64,000 nucleotides of DNA from Sitta carolinensis (GCA_032173965.1 CM063285.1:24525660-24589659); one strand, 5' to 3'; numbered from the stretch's first letter, positions 34,814 through 48,700 are shown. The notes: a model not told the origin generated them from the sequence alone. A program made the numbers and translations.

Positions 34814-36424
34814 GCTGCATATATATTTTTATGAATAGAAGTGGAAGGTTTAATTTGCTTTTGTTTGTGGGGTCTTATTTATTGCTAGAAAGTGTTTGGA
34901 TGCCTGCTGGGTATTTGTGAAAAAGGGTTGCAAAAACTGCACATATTTCACCTGCAGGTCAGGAACAGAGGTACAGTGTTGAGGTTAAGGGTAACCAAAG
35001 CAGAAAAACTATACTGGAGCAAGATAAGAAAACTTCTAAGTCTGTGAATCAAAACTAAAAATCCACTTAACCAACTAAAACCCCCAGCCAGTATTTATGT
35101 ATGTATTGTGTGTATGTATATGTTTATTTAATATTAAGGAACCATTTATGCTCAAAAATTTTTCCTCCTGTTTAGGTATGCTACTACTTAAAATTACAGC
35201 AGTTTAAATTACTTCCTTACCTGCTCTTTAAAGCCTGTTTTCTCTTGTTTGATTAGTTTGTGCACCTAGAGCACTTTCCTATGTGAAGTTTTTACTGTTT
35301 CCCCTGTTTAGTCAGTTTTTTTTTTCATCCTGTCTCTAACGTTGAAGCCCTATGCAGCAACTTAGGAGAGAAAAACACTTTTAAATCTCAAAATTATTAA
35401 TTTTACAGAAATATAAAGATGCAAGAGCAAAAGTGGAAATGTTATCAAAAGAAGTCCAAGATAACCTGAGTATCTGCAGCTATGTCTAACTTCAAGAAAT
35501 AGAAGTCGTTAGTCTTGGTATAATTTTAATTGTCATTGGCTTCACTTCAAGATACTGACCCTAAAATTCCTAAATTCATGGATCACATTCATATTTCTCA
35601 TTAGACTAGTAACATTAATAAACATATATAATTCAGCCAACATTTCTGAATTCTCTTTTAAAATATTCTAAAATAAATTTATCATCCATGGCATAGAATT
35701 AAAGCTCCCTGAAGTTATATTTGTTATCTAATTCCCAGCTCCATTACACAAAACCAAAAAGATTTACTGCTAAATATTTGACTGTCTCTAGAATCGGTGC
35801 TTTCTTAATGTTTGCTTTCTCTTGTAAAACATCTATATTCAGCTTCTTCTTCTGTCTCTCTGAATATTTTTCTTGCTTCTTTTTCTTCAGATGGATTACT
35901 TTTTTCTCACCTTCCTCACCCTTCCTTTTACCTTTAAATTACACCTCTGTTATCACCTGACTCATTCATGTATTGTCATTCTGCAGTTTTCAAATGCAAA
36001 AATTGCTCATGATTTCAAAACTATATTTCAAATAAATTACAGCTGGTATCTAAATCAAAAGGAGTGTATCCAATAAAACTTATCTTTACATATGAATAAA
36101 AAAGTCCTTCCCTTTTTCTATCATATTGTTGCTAACAACTAACAGCCAAGAGCAAGATTTCTCTGACTTGAGACAATTGTGTTATATGCAACCAATAATT
36201 ACAATGGTGATTTATTATCTTGTTCAAGAAAGAATTGTGATAAGAAGCACAGGAAAAGACTTTCTGCAATTCTGCTTTTCTCTGTGTTAAATTTCTGCAA
36301 TATGGGTGTGGTCGCATGGATCCTAGTGAGGAATTTCATCTCCAGGATGCCATTCAGCCAGAAATATCTTTTATAACCATCTAGTCTGCTCTTTAGGATA
36401 GCATAATAGAAAGAACTGACTTAA
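34814..36424. other. Non-coding AT-rich stretch
   Basis: Frames at 35721-36076 and 36132-36376 are Phe/Ser-rich translations of T-rich DNA without splice sites. No repeat family was recognised. Confidence 0.5.
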
Positions 36425-36640
36425 TCATTAGGTTCCTTTCGAGTCCATGAAATACATTTAAGACTTAATATATCTTTCAGATACCTACAGTAAAGACCAT
36501 AGCTGATGGAAAAGCCACTACCCCCCCAGTTAACCTGGGCTTGACCAAAATGTAAACCTCCTGTGGAGGCAGTCTTAACCAGATGAACAACGTATGTGAA
36601 ACATTCTGGTTTACAGTGAAGCTGCAAGAAGCTTCCCAAA
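36425..36640. repeat. Weak ancient repeat, copy B (resembles 2840-3075)
   Basis: Shares with copy A, in order, GGGCTTGACC, AATGTAA, CCTCC, TGG and, further on, GAAGCTTC. The copies differ by several small gaps. The minus-strand frame of 72 codons over this block parallels one over copy A, probably because both contain the same few stop-free blocks. Family unidentified. Confidence 0.3.
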
Positions 36641-37739
36641 ACTAAGTGGGACTAAGTTTTCCGCTCTAAAAATTTCACAAGAGTTTTTTAAAATTTTGCG
36701 GCCTTGAACATATACTGACACATGGTAGCCATTAACTGCCAGGCATGGGTCTGATGTCTTTGGTAAGAAAAGAATAAAAGAGACAGAAAAGGGAAGAGAA
36801 GGAAGATTTCCAGACTTTTCCTTGATAACAAGCCTCTACTCACCAAAAAAAGTCCCACAAGAACCAAAGGAAATTTTTAGCTTAACAGTGTTAAAAGACA
36901 TACAAAATCTCTGCCTAAGTAGGAACACTAAAATAGTCTGGGTGTATGATTCACCTGCTACTCTAGGCCATACTTTGCATTATGATAATCAAAATTAGCA
37001 AATCACTATACCATGGCCATCAATAAGGACACACAGGTTTTAAAACTCACCAGAAATGGAGACTTTCTATGTATGTGCCTGAATATCTGCCACTTGGCCT
37101 TAAGGCCATTCCAAGTCCTCAGGAAAGCTGATATTTAACACCTCATAAAAAAGCTGTGTACACCTGAGTAGAGGAAAAAAGTGGCATTTGTTGGTGGTTT
37201 GTATGGAGGATCAGATTACCTTTTTTAAAAAGCAAGAAAGATCTTCCTCTAAATGTTTAGGAGGAGAAGAAGAAGGAGGAAGAGCGGCATTGCAAAAATC
37301 TTTGTTTTGGAGAAGGTGTTAAAAAAAGAAATGGGTTTGTACAGCTGCAAGCATGCATAACATTTTATAAAACTGCATGGACTTGCATTGCTTCTTGGTG
37401 AATTAAAAGATTTACAGTACACACCTAAGAAAAATTATAGCTACTCTGAGCTTACCCTCCAGGTACCGGGTGGCTTTTTGACTGTCATGTGCTCCAAAAG
37501 ATCTCTCTCTGAATATGCCCAGATGCATGCAATGGGTCTGCTTTCTTTAAGGCCAAACAAGAAGGCAATGGGTTGGACAGCCTGCTCTGCTTTGTTTTCC
37601 TCAAGTGAAATATGATTTTAAACCTAAATGCTGAAATGGCACCAAATATTTAAAATATTTTATAGTTGGTGAGGTTTTCCACAGTGCCGGTTTGTTTTCC
37701 ATTCCCCCCATGACATCTCACAACTTTAAGTGCTCAATG
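36641..37739. other. Non-coding stretch
   Basis: A purine-rich run near 37258-37285 (GGAGGAGAAGAAGAAGGAGG) is the only visible structure. The frame at 37388-37615 has no recognised domain. Confidence 0.5.
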
Positions 37740-37960
37740 ACAGCCTGTAGAGGTTTCGCCATAATCCACCTTTATCCATTAACAGACACTCAATCACTAA
37801 AGTGCTTACTAGACTAAACATATTTATCCAACCAAATCACACTTTACAATGCAATGCTGCCAATCAGACCCCAGCTATTAACGAGGAACTGCTTTAAGGG
37901 GATTTTGGTGTTTGTGCTGTGAAGAGCATGCTTACCTCCAACAAACCACTAAACCAAATT
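37740..37960. promoter_or_regulatory. Possible conserved non-coding element
   Basis: The block has balanced composition, a CCAAT core (GCTGCCAATCAGAC), a TTTATCCA GATA-like core and no simple repeat, resembling developmental enhancers in texture. There is no open frame. The call is a visual judgement without alignment. Confidence 0.2.
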
Positions 37961-40900
37961 AACATAGCTGTATCCTCATAAAAGAAACCAGATATCCTGT
38001 TGTGAAAATAGAAAGCTTGGTAGGACAGGGCTCTTTTGATGGCTAACAGTGTGGCAGACGAAGGCTTCAGACTACAAATCTGGTTACCACAGGCTCATTA
38101 CAAAACTCTAGCATTAAGCTTTTGCTGACTTTAAAAACAAAATAAAAATTTATCATTTGGGTAACTCAGTAAGTCATCAACTTACTCAGTTACTATTATA
38201 ATTGCAATAAGTGCTGTAATTGTTGGATAAGGCTCCTTAATTCTAATTGCTCCTTTGTCCAAGATCATGTTGTAAAAATGCTTGCATTAGCCAAAATAAA
38301 ATCCAAGAGACACAAATGTGGTAGTAATAATAATTCTTTTTATTAGCCTGGAAAAGAGGAAGAGAACAAAGCTTTAAAAAGACTTCAAAGTTCTGACCAA
38401 GAGAAAAAAAATCTAAAATTGGAGAAACATGCGTACACTCTGCCCTTTTATTAGACTCATACAGACTAAGTGCCATCACCACAACTTAGAGCTTGACAGC
38501 ATTTCTTTCCCAGGCAGCAGGAAAAGTTACACCATCCATGTTGCAGGGCTAATTTAAGTCCTCTGTCAAAAAACTACATAAACCAGTCCTGTATATTCTC
38601 ACTAGGAAGCCCTAATAGTTTTAGACTTATTGGTATTATACATCCTTTAAATCCCAATATTTCAAAGTTGGATTCGACATTGGCTGGGGCTTGGTGTGTT
38701 TTTTCTCCACTTAACCATAGCTAAAAGAAAGGTTTAAAGTTTTCAAGTCTGAGGTAAGTGACTCATGAAAATTCATGTTTTTAAGAAACACTTATCAGTT
38801 TAAAAATGCATATATATCCTTCTTTACTCCCAAATAGCCTTAGCTCTGTTATTGAAATATGTATTTCCAATCCTTCACTGCTTATCAAAAATAATGAGCA
38901 CTTTCTTTTTTATTAGCTTTTATAAACACTTCTGGGGAAAATTTTTATGAGCAGCTAGAACAAGTTCTACTTTTTGCAAAGCAGGCTTTATGCTGAAATC
39001 TTACCCAAAATGAGCAAACCATGACATGAACAGACTTTCCAAAAATCACTAGAACAAACTTCTAAGTTAGAATTGGAAACATGTAAAGTACAAATTAGGT
39101 TGTCATGTAACAGAGTACCCTACTTTTGTATGGTGGATCGATGCAAGAAAGAAACCTTCCAATGCAACATGTGTCCACCCCCACTGTTTCTGTAGTCTTC
39201 ATGTGCTCTGAACAGAACTATACAAATAAAAAAATTTGCAAATCAAGGTTTTCCAACTTTGTGCATTGGAATGTCAATATATGTTTTTATATGAAAGGAA
39301 CAAATGCAGGTTTTCAATGCATAATTATACCACTTAGAAAGGGAAAAACATAATAATACCAGAAGTACAAGAAGAAAAGAACAAATTACAATGCAAATTA
39401 AGAACAGGAATTATTGTAGACCACAATGAATCTCAGCATTTAGAAAATACTTCTTGTGGTTCATAAAAAGTACATGTTTTCACGCCTTTGCTTCATATCC
39501 ATGTTAATACATTTTATACTCTGTATTGTATATATGTGTCACAGAAAGCGATGAAAATACACACAGAAAGCTGCCAGAAGAGGTTTCTCCTGATTAACTG
39601 AGAAAGCAGCATTAATAACTGTAACACTGCCAATTCGGTTCTGTACCACTGATCTGAAACAATTTCCCATGTTCCATGGGACATGACTTTCTCGGGGTTC
39701 CACTTGGTTCTCTTTAATTAGCGTTTTGTTTTGAAAGGTACCACATGTTGCATATTGAAACTTTTCTGCTAGTAGAAAGTGAAGAGTAGAGGGAACACTA
39801 GGGCAGCAAAATATTTCATTCTTTCAAAACTTTGTTACTTAAGTAAAAAAACACAACTACATAATTAAAGCGTTTTACTTGAATACCCTTGTTATGTGTA
39901 GAGGATAGAGACGTTAATGAAATGTATGCCAACTTCTTGAGCACATGGGTAAGGGAGGGACAGCTAATCTTTTGAATTACATGATGCAACTCATACCTGT
40001 AGTGTGCACAAGAAATAAGAGATCACTGCCCCAGTTCTAAGTACCATGCCCCCAGTTTCTATGTACAAGGGCAGTATTATGCCTTTTCACTTGTGACGCA
40101 TGAGAGTGTCAAACTTCCCATTTAGTTTCCAGTTGTGTCTTTAAATAGACATAATACATCCAGCCAGATTGCCTATATTTTCCACCACATGGCCAGCACT
40201 GCTTTATTTGTCTTCTGGAAATGAGATGATTCATTCTTTAAAGTCGCTCCACTGAAAGGCTTTTCCACATGTTACCCAGTATTGATAATCTCTACAGAAT
40301 TGTAGGAGGTACAGTAAATAAGAAAGCACAAAATTTGTAGCTGCCTCTAAATATCTTTGACATAAATAATAAACCTTGTCTGTATGGCTGTAAAATACTT
40401 TAAAGTTAAACCAATTTCAGGACTCCTAAAATCCACAAAAAAATTCTAAATTTACTAATTATATGATGTTGATCCTAAGATGGAATAATTTTCTTCAGGC
40501 TGAAGACAGAATCTGAAAATAATAATTAATTACAAAATATATTACCAATAACATGATGGGTCTTGTAAATGCAAGTGCCTTCTGTAGTTTCTGCTTTATT
40601 AATTTCCACAGTTTATTAAGTTCCACAGGTGTCATAATGGCATGTTGGCCAATAAACCTGTAGCACAAGCTCAGATTCTCCTCTTAAGCTTTTTTAAGTG
40701 TTTTTAGCTTATTTAATACAGCCTTACAGGCTACTGAAAATCTTTCAAGTCATTGCACCTATTCTTTTGGTCCTTAAATGTTAAACCTTAAAATGTTGCC
40801 ATCAAGAATTTTTCCTATTGGTAGTTGGCCTAATATGAGGGGATAATTATAATATTAATTCTTCATTACCCAGGCCAATATAGTCAAAAAAAGTAGGCAG

Positions 40901-42440
40901 TAGAGGCAGTATTTGATATTATGGGGACTGCTGTAACTGATCATGGGGAGTCAGGTCCTTCAGGGTTATCAGGTCCTCCTTGGTACTATTTGTGCTGGGC
41001 CACAACTTTCTCTGGCAGAGATATCCATGTATATCTGTGGTTTGTTCCTTATCTCTCCAAATACAGAAGGGCTCGTTATCTGTAATGCAGCAGAGTATGC
41101 TTGTGATGACAACTATGGACTGGCTCAGGGCTGGTTTCTCTACAGGTTAGTAAGGTCTATATATACCTACAAATATGTGTCTGAATACTATAAAAAACCT
41201 GCTAGCCCAAACTGGCAGATCAAGAGGAGAAAGCACTTGCTGGCTGGCCAAATGGTCAGTCAAGACAGATTCTCTTGGCTACCCCAAACATGCTTCTTTC
41301 TCTTTTCATGCAACTTGGTCAGAAAACTTTGCATTGTGTAACCCTATTTCATGGTACTTGTTGGACTAGGTTACTCTTCTTTCTGGGCAATCCCATGGGG
41401 CCACCAGTAGGTGTTCTCTATCTGTTTGATATAAATGTTTTAGAAAGAAGGTGTTTCTTCTTTCTAAAAACCATAAATGCTGTCTCTCTCTTATTATGTT
41501 AAATCTCATACAAATGTCTGGTAAATAAGTTTATATTTTTAGTCAAATGGTTTGCTAATTATTTAGCCAAAGTACTGCAGTTGTCTGTCTGAAAAGAGGC
41601 TCCAGAAAACAATATTATCATAACAGACAGAGAGTATCTAATCTAATATTTGGTAGGAGCATTTCATATAAGAAACATTCAAACTCTATTTTTCCTTTTG
41701 CTAAAATATTAAAGAAAGATGATGAACAGTTCATTATTACCTGCCCTTCTCAGTCTAACAACTGTATCTAGAAGTGAATCACATTCCCTCCAGTTTAATG
41801 GCAAATGGATCCTAAAATAAATAGTGCTTTACCTCAAGTGGATGTTACAAGCAAATGTGGATGGAACATACTGTTCCTCTGTGCTTTAGTCAAACTTTAT
41901 AGGAAAGCACTTAAGCAGGCAAATTCACAGCAATAGCAAAATATATGTTCCAACTAGAATGCACGTAATCAGTGTATTTTAAAATTTCATCATTCTAACT
42001 TGTCAAATTTTGGCATAATAAAATGCATTCAAGATTTTCTAAGCCAAATAAGTCAGAGTCATAGAAAAAAGGGAAGATATTTGGAAGCTACAATTGTACT
42101 TTGGTGAGAATTTTGATATTCTTTTGTTTTATTTATACAAAAATATGTAGTTTCAGTTTAGACATATTCTAATTCAATGATGTTAGAAAACTATTGAAAG
42201 AAATGTTTATTCCATTTGCATTGACACAATAAGGGAAAAAATGTTCTTTTGGCCATACAGGATGTGTTTCACACACATTTGTTGTACTGTCAGGTGTCCA
42301 AGTGAAGGGCAGTCGCAGTCTCACTGCTGTGACAAACTCGAGCTTCTATTTTTCACTCAGAAGTTTGCTCTGATTTAGTAGAGTCTGGAGCATTTCTTCA
42401 ATTCTTCCTGAGCCTAAATATACACAATATACAGTTCACC
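37961..42440. other. Non-coding AT-rich stretch
   Basis: The 132-codon plus frame at 40943-41341 is near the chance maximum. It lacks a matching acceptor/donor pair and overlaps two other frames, so it is not called. No repeat family was recognised. Confidence 0.5.
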
Positions 42441-42462
42441 ATATATATATATATATATATAT
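42441..42462. repeat. (AT)11 microsatellite
   Basis: Eleven perfect AT units with AT-rich flanks. Confidence 0.95.
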
Positions 42463-42800
42463 TTAAAATATGTAGACAGACTGATTGATCTATTTCTCTC
42501 AATACTTCAATTTGAGATCATGAGAAGGTCCAGAGAGATCTGGCTAGTCAAGACAGGCTTTGTTGAGCTCAAAATTTTGCTAATATCTCTGTGGCAAAAC
42601 ACAATATACCTATTAATTAAAAAAACCCCAAAACATTTAACAAGTCACTGCTGTTATACTCTGTTAAACTCTGTTTCTTGGCTGTTTCATACTCTTGATG
42701 CAGCAGTTGCCTGGAGTCTTCATAACATTCTGTCATGTTGAGCAGGATAATGGCCTCTGACATCTCACAAGCAGTTTGTATTTAGTAGCTATTGCATTTT
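42463..42800. other. Non-coding stretch
   Basis: The 73-codon frame at 42520-42741 is unsupported. No other features. Confidence 0.5.
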
Positions 42801-42826
42801 TATATATTTTATATATAAAATATATA
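42801..42826. repeat. Perfect 26-bp AT palindrome
   Basis: The segment equals its own reverse complement over all 26 bp, made of TATATA arms around TTTT/AAAA blocks. It is composed only of A and T and could extrude as a cruciform. Such sequences are prone to instability in AT-rich vertebrate DNA. Confidence 0.9.
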
Positions 42827-44833
42827 GGTTATAGAACAGCAGTGATACGCTGTTCTTTCTCCCCCAAATCATATCCCACAACATTCACCTTCATGGACCA
42901 TTTCTTTCCTCTTCCATATTTATTTTAGAAGTTTGCAATATTAAGAAAAAAAGGTCATCCCTCTTCTAGATACTAAATCCCTGATAGACTTCCATGAAAT
43001 TTTAGGTCTCCTTTTTTTTTCTGCTGTGAAACAAAATGAATTTATAATTTACATAGCTTTACGTATGAACATTTCTTTACTGATGGAAGACCAAACCTTT
43101 TTTTAATTTTTGTTCACTTTGTCTGTTCCAATATAATATTTATCTGGATGCCTGTTCCATAATCCTTTACTGAAAGGTCGAAGATTAAAACTAAGCACAC
43201 TCATCCTGTGCCCTCAAAGCAAGCATAGCAGACAACCTCTGTTGTCTTGGCTTCCTGCTACTCAGTGTTTGTCAGACACCGATTACAAATACACCCTGAG
43301 CAGTTATCTCTACATGGTATGTTTCTAAATCAAATGTCATAACCAATGAGTCACCATGAGTAAGAGAAATAAGATTACCTTTAAAATAAGTCCACAGTAA
43401 TCCTTTTCTTAAATGTCACAGCTTACAACTCATTATTTTGCAAGACATGCAACTTTGAAGTAAAACCCACTTGTGAACATACAGTGACTTGGTATTTCCA
43501 TGATGAAGAAAGGGGTGGATTGCTTTTTCCATAGACCTTTATTCTTTACATTGTGGAGCTCAGATCTCTTTGCCATGCAGACATAAATTCAAGAGTTTCA
43601 GTATAAATACACTACCATTTCTTTAATAGATTTCTCTTTTAATTTTTCTTTCACAACACTTGATAGATGGAGAGGAAATAAGTCAGACTATTGAAAATTT
43701 TAAAGCTTTAAAATAAAATAATGAGCAAAGAATTTTCCAGTGGGTGGGGCAATAAAAAAGAAAAGCAGGTCCCCCAAGAGTCACAAACATGGGAGAGCTA
43801 TACCAGCGGAAACAGCCAAGATTGGATAAACTGACTGAAGAGAAACAATACCAGAGACACAGGCTAAGTGGTTTATAAAGGAGAATGGGAAGGGAATTTT
43901 GAATTGACGATAAAGTTATCTAAGTTTCTTTAATTGACTGATGTTATGATGAATGTAAAATAAAAAACCCCAAGGAATCCAATAGAACCACTAACATTTA
44001 AATAAGAGTTTTGAGGGGAAGGCTCAGAGACATAGAAATTCACTTAGAGTGGTATAGTTTGGGCAAGATCTATTTCTGTTTCAAGGAATGGTGGTATTAT
44101 TATAGACATTAAAAACTCTCTGTGCTCATGAAAACCCTGTAGACTTATTGCTCCATTTAGGCAATTTGTTATGTGCAATAATTTATATTGTTGCTGTGTC
44201 TGCCACAGTATTGCAGACCTCAGTGACAGAAGCAATCTCATATCCAAGCCCAGGTCCAGCTGCAAGCTCAGAGGTGCTGTTAGCTCCCATGTTTCATACT
44301 CACGGTTAGCAAAGCATCCATCCAGCCCCAGGGGAGCTCTGGGCACAGCCATGCTCCCTGGCAGGTTCCTGCTCCGCTCTGACACTGAGGGCCCCTGCCT
44401 GGAAAATCTTACACAACTTGTGAACCTTATGTTCCTTATCTTGGAAACAAGCATATTTAAAACTTAAAAGGGATTCAAAATCCTTCTCTGATATTTTCAC
44501 CACACCAATATGCTGTAGGGGAAAGCAGTTGTTTGTTCCCTGTAGTACAAAATTGTACAAGCAGATTTGTGAAATGCATGTGGGTCTGGGACTGGGAAAG
44601 TCCTTCCATCTAATCCCACTTAAAGACAAGCTTTATCATATTTTTTACTTAGATAGCTCTCTGAAAAAGATTATTTCAAATGGACAAACATTCTTTCCAT
44701 TATTTCAGATAGTCTCAGCAAGTTTTCTGTGAAAACCTAAACTTTCAAGCTAAAATAGCTCCAGGAAATGCAGATCCTCTGACCAACTTTAGACTTCTTT
44801 CACCACCACAAAGGGATCCCGAAGTGGGCTTTG
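42827..44833. other. Non-coding stretch with a GC-richer patch at 44200-44420
   Basis: Frames on both strands (44044-44454 minus, 136 codons; 44171-44467 plus; 44306-44629 minus) overlap in a GC-richer patch around 44330-44400. Three overlapping frames in one patch reflect fewer AT-rich stops rather than coding. It may be an unrecognised repeat fragment. Confidence 0.45.
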
Positions 44834-44921
44834 GGGTTTTTTGTTTGTTTGTTTTCAGGTGGGTTTTTTGTTTGTTTGTTTTTTTGTTTGTTTGTGGTTT
44901 TTTTTTTTTTTTTTTTTTTGG
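44834..44921. repeat. (GTTT)n / poly(T) tract
   Basis: Several GTTT units followed by a run of about 22 T residues. This is the same class as the CAAA tracts at 8.3 and 15.3 kb, in reverse orientation. Confidence 0.9.
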
Positions 44922-45169
44922 GTTTTAAAGTTTTTAAATCCTCAGGATGAAAGTTCTTGAACACTTCATCAATTTTTGCATGTCTAAAAATTTTACACAA
45001 CTTTAGAAGTAACAGATCACACCATGACTATGGGGCAAGCAGTTCCAGAGACAATTGTCATTGTTGGAAACAACCATTTTTGCAGATTTTATGAAACTGA
45101 ACTTCTTTTCACTTTCAGTTTCATTTTAAAACCCTTATCACACCACTTGTTCCCTTTCAGTCGTGCACA

Positions 45170-45745
45170 AAGACCATTGAATGTAGGAAGAGCTCTACTG
45201 GGTTAGGCTAGTGGTCCATGCAGCATTGTATTCTGCCTCAAAAAGTAGCATTATGCAGTACTTAAGAACTTGCAAGGCTGACTACATTATGCAATTCTTA
45301 TAACTTGTGCTTCTCCAGCATTCATGATTGATGCAATTGGGATATTAGAGGGAAAATAATTCCCAGTTGCTTTGGAATCAATTTATGGATATGTTTTTTT
45401 TAATAAATTTGTCAAGCATCTTCTCCTGCTTTCCTCCACAACATCCTTGGACAATGGGCTCCAAAATTTCCTGTCCTGCTGAGTAAATAGTCCCTTTAAG
45501 CCGACTTTGTACTAATTTCATGGACATTGCTGATTCTTATTCAGAATGACCAGTTGAATAACAGTTCTCTGCTTAGCTCACAATATATAAATGATTTTGT
45601 GAACCCAAATAATTTTCCCCTTCAGGCTTTTTTCCTCTAAATTGTAGATTGCTAGCCACTGATAGTCTTGCCTCCAAGGGTCACATCTTCTTAGCCTTTC
45701 TTTTGTTGCCCTTTTCTCCCTAACACCTTTAATTACAAAGCACTT
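45170..45745 (-). mobile_element. Ancient CR1-clade LINE, truncated 3' end
   Basis: The plus strand from 45180 (GGAAGAGCTCTACTGGGTTA ... GGTCCATGCAGC ... GTATTCTGCCTC) is the antisense of the CR1 3' region ending in '...gatggaccattggtctgacccagtatgg...'. Farther right, CCACAACATCCTTGGACAAT matches the antisense of '...ttgccaggggatgttgtgaagg'. The minus-strand translation keeps two CR1 ORF2 C-terminal signatures in order: KRATK with ERLRR shortly after (around 45715-45685), then LEEKSLKGKIIWVHKI (around 45640-45590), comparable to RRATK, EERLRR and LEKRRLRGDLIEVYKI. It is frameshifted, has many stops, and is 5'-truncated as usual for CR1. It resembles the older L3-like or reptilian CR1 lineage rather than young chicken CR1. 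It lacks the short ATTCTATG-type tail repeat. Confidence 0.8.
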
Positions 45746-48700
45746 TTCCTCAAAGTTATAAATACCATAAACAAACACAGAACTGGCACTAATGGGTGTC
45801 TTCCTTGTGACTTTATGAAAGGTTGGGGTTTGAGCTGTAGATATCAGTGACTGCAGAAGATCTGATCTTTCCCCATCTAGCACTCAGCAGTGGTGCAGCA
45901 GGTTGGTGCAAGCAAATGTGAATCCTCAGCACCTCACTCAAAAAAGCTTCTCCAGAACAATTACAAAGTTTCCACGAGAAAATTTTTCTCCTTATTTATC
46001 AGGAAGTAATTTGATTAATTCTCTTTCACTTTGTATGTTTAAAGAATATACAGTAACTCAATCAGACACAAAAGTCTCATTAAAAGTATTTTAAGGCAGT
46101 AAAACAACTCTGTAACTTGTTGTACTGGCACAATTAAGACCAGGACCAATTATTTCAAACCTTAAACAAATGCAAAACACATTTAGAGTTGGGAAGCCTG
46201 TACTATCAATGGTGTCTGCAAAAATTATGGCTAATTGTTTCTGATTATATTAGTTTAGCATTTTAGTGAAGTTATTCAATGGGCAAGTCTACACACAGTA
46301 TTTCCTTTTAGGAAGCTAACAGATTCTGTTTCTAATTCAAATGAGGAGGTTTCCAGCCTATGCAGCACTGACTCCAACCATCTCTGTAGAGACTGGGTGT
46401 GCTTTATCTTTGTGTGCTTTATTGTATGACACTGAGCAACAGCGGACATTGAGGCCCCAATAGCACAAACCAGTCCTCAGGGCCATGTCTCTACATTCAC
46501 ACAGAGATTCAGAAAGTAAAACTGTCCCTACAAAAGGAAGTTTTTGTAGATGTGAGTTCAAGTCAACTGAAAAGTCAGATGGGACATTGTAATCCAGTAT
46601 TAAGAGATGTTCAGGGAGCAAGAAATTTGAGAGAAATTACTCATATTGAGTATGTTTCACCTTTTCTCAAAATCTGGAACTTTGTTTGTCCCCACGGTGT
46701 ACCCTCTCAAAGTAGCAAGGATTCAATTTTTCCTCTTATATGTATTATCCCTTTTAATCAAGAACGAATGGTCATCTATTGCCTCTCTACTGAAAGACTA
46801 TGAAAATTCTTCTGTTGCAGCATGCTTCTAAGCATCTCCCAACTTCCTTTCTCAGTCAGAAACCTGTAAACTGCATCTTCCAAAGAGGAAGAAAAAATTA
46901 TCTTAATCCAGACTTGAAGAACTTATGCTGATTAGGACACAATGAAGTCCTATGGGAGATAAGGTTGTTGTAGGCTCAATCAGGACAGCTAGTCAAGAAA
47001 AAAGCTAAGATTTTGATCTCTAAATCTAATAATATGAAACTAAACACAGTTGGTTAAGGTACCTAAAATAAGGTAGGCTTTCCGAGGAAAATAAAGTTTT
47101 ATCTTGCTCATTAAATAGGTCTGTTCAAAAGTCAGTAAAATAAGCGTCAGAGGAATATGTTATTTAGAATATTAAAATGCCTTTTGTTCATGATTCTGCA
47201 CTGTAGAGAAATTAATTTTGTAAGAAAAAAGTCGAATTTTGCATGTCCTTGCCATATTAATATAAGAATTAGGAATGCGGTTTCCACAAGCAAAGAAGAC
47301 TTATTTAAACTTGGGTAGTATCTAAGTTTTTTTAATGTTTTTATTTCCATACTCTTTTGTTTTTACAGTAGAAGTCTTCCCATATACTGTAATAAACAGG
47401 AAACAGAACTCAGGAGATTTGCAAATCAGTGAAGCTGATGCTAAAATGTTCTTCAATAAGAATTTTCTCATTGATTGAAAAAGAAATATTTTGCTGCAGT
47501 ATACTTGAGGTGAAAGAATTCACATTAATCCCTAGGAACTTTTGAAAGTTACTTGATTTCCTTGCTTTTCTGACTGAATCCTGCCCTGTCTAATGTGGTG
47601 AGAGAAGCCTGGAAGCTCAGTTGCCTGTCACTGTGCGTGGCCACAACGCCCTGCCCTGCACTAGCCAGCAGACTGCTAAAGCTGAAGATGCCAGATCCAC
47701 CTGTACTTCATACTAGAGCAGCTGTCAGGGAAAGTGGAAAAAAGGGGCTTAATTTGGGTTTATAAATGCAACAAAGCAAAATGTGAGGAGATCAGAATAT
47801 TATGGAATTAAATTTCCCTACAGAACATAACAATGAAAAGATAGTTGTCCTGGATGAAAATCTTTATTTACTTGATGCGTCCAGACAATGGAAATCCTCT
47901 TTCCACTACCCAGCCAATTGGCTGACATAAGTAGAGCTTAGAATAGCTCTCAGGGAGCATTAGAGAGCAGGGTCTTTCTGTTGTGTTATTTATTATCTAT
48001 GTTGGCTGATCTTCAATATTTTCATCATCTTCATAGTGGTTGTGTTTCCTTCCAGGGTCTCTCACCATCCTTGGGGACTCTTAAACATTTATGTCTGCAC
48101 TCAACAAGAGAAATTGAAGATTTTGTACGTGACTTCAAGCTAAATCCTAGGGTAATGTATTATTAGGGAAATCATGATGTTCTGGCAGATCTGCCAATTT
48201 TATTTGCAAGGAGAACTATGGAAAAAATTTACTTGCTGCAGTCAAGAGGCAGATGTGCACAATAACATAATAAAGTTTAAGGCAAGTATTTAACAAATAT
48301 AATTGTTTGCACTTCTGGCTTCTGTAGATTGCAATTGGCATATCATCATTTGGACCCTTGAATTAAAGGGGAGACTGGTAGTCTTATCTCAAAGATACCA
48401 CACTTATTTTCCCTTTAGCATTCTAAAATTTCAAAAGACAAATGATAAGAGTAAACCAGAGCTATCAGAGGAACCTGATTTTTAGTATGTAGGTACTCAA
48501 CACTTTTTAGAGACTATCAGACTGTTTTGAGGACAAGGATTTGGGTTATCCATTAGTCATGTTTCTGTAAATATTTGGCATCACCTATTATGTCACCCAT
48601 GAGCAACTCTGAAGAGGCAGATCAGTCTTTATTTTTTTTTTTTTCAGAAATGGCTTTAAGAATAGGTGGTTAAATTGGAGCTGGTAAGAAATATAATATG

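Noticed and set aside
40943..41341. 132-codon plus-strand frame; another frame here reads GESGPSGLSGPP, resembling collagen Gly-X-Y
   Set aside because: Only four Gly-X-Y triplets occur before the pattern ends, far too few for a collagen exon, and no splice sites frame it.
44044..44454. 136-codon minus-strand frame
   Set aside because: It lies in a GC-richer patch where stops are rarer; two other frames overlap it, and no domain or splice context is visible.
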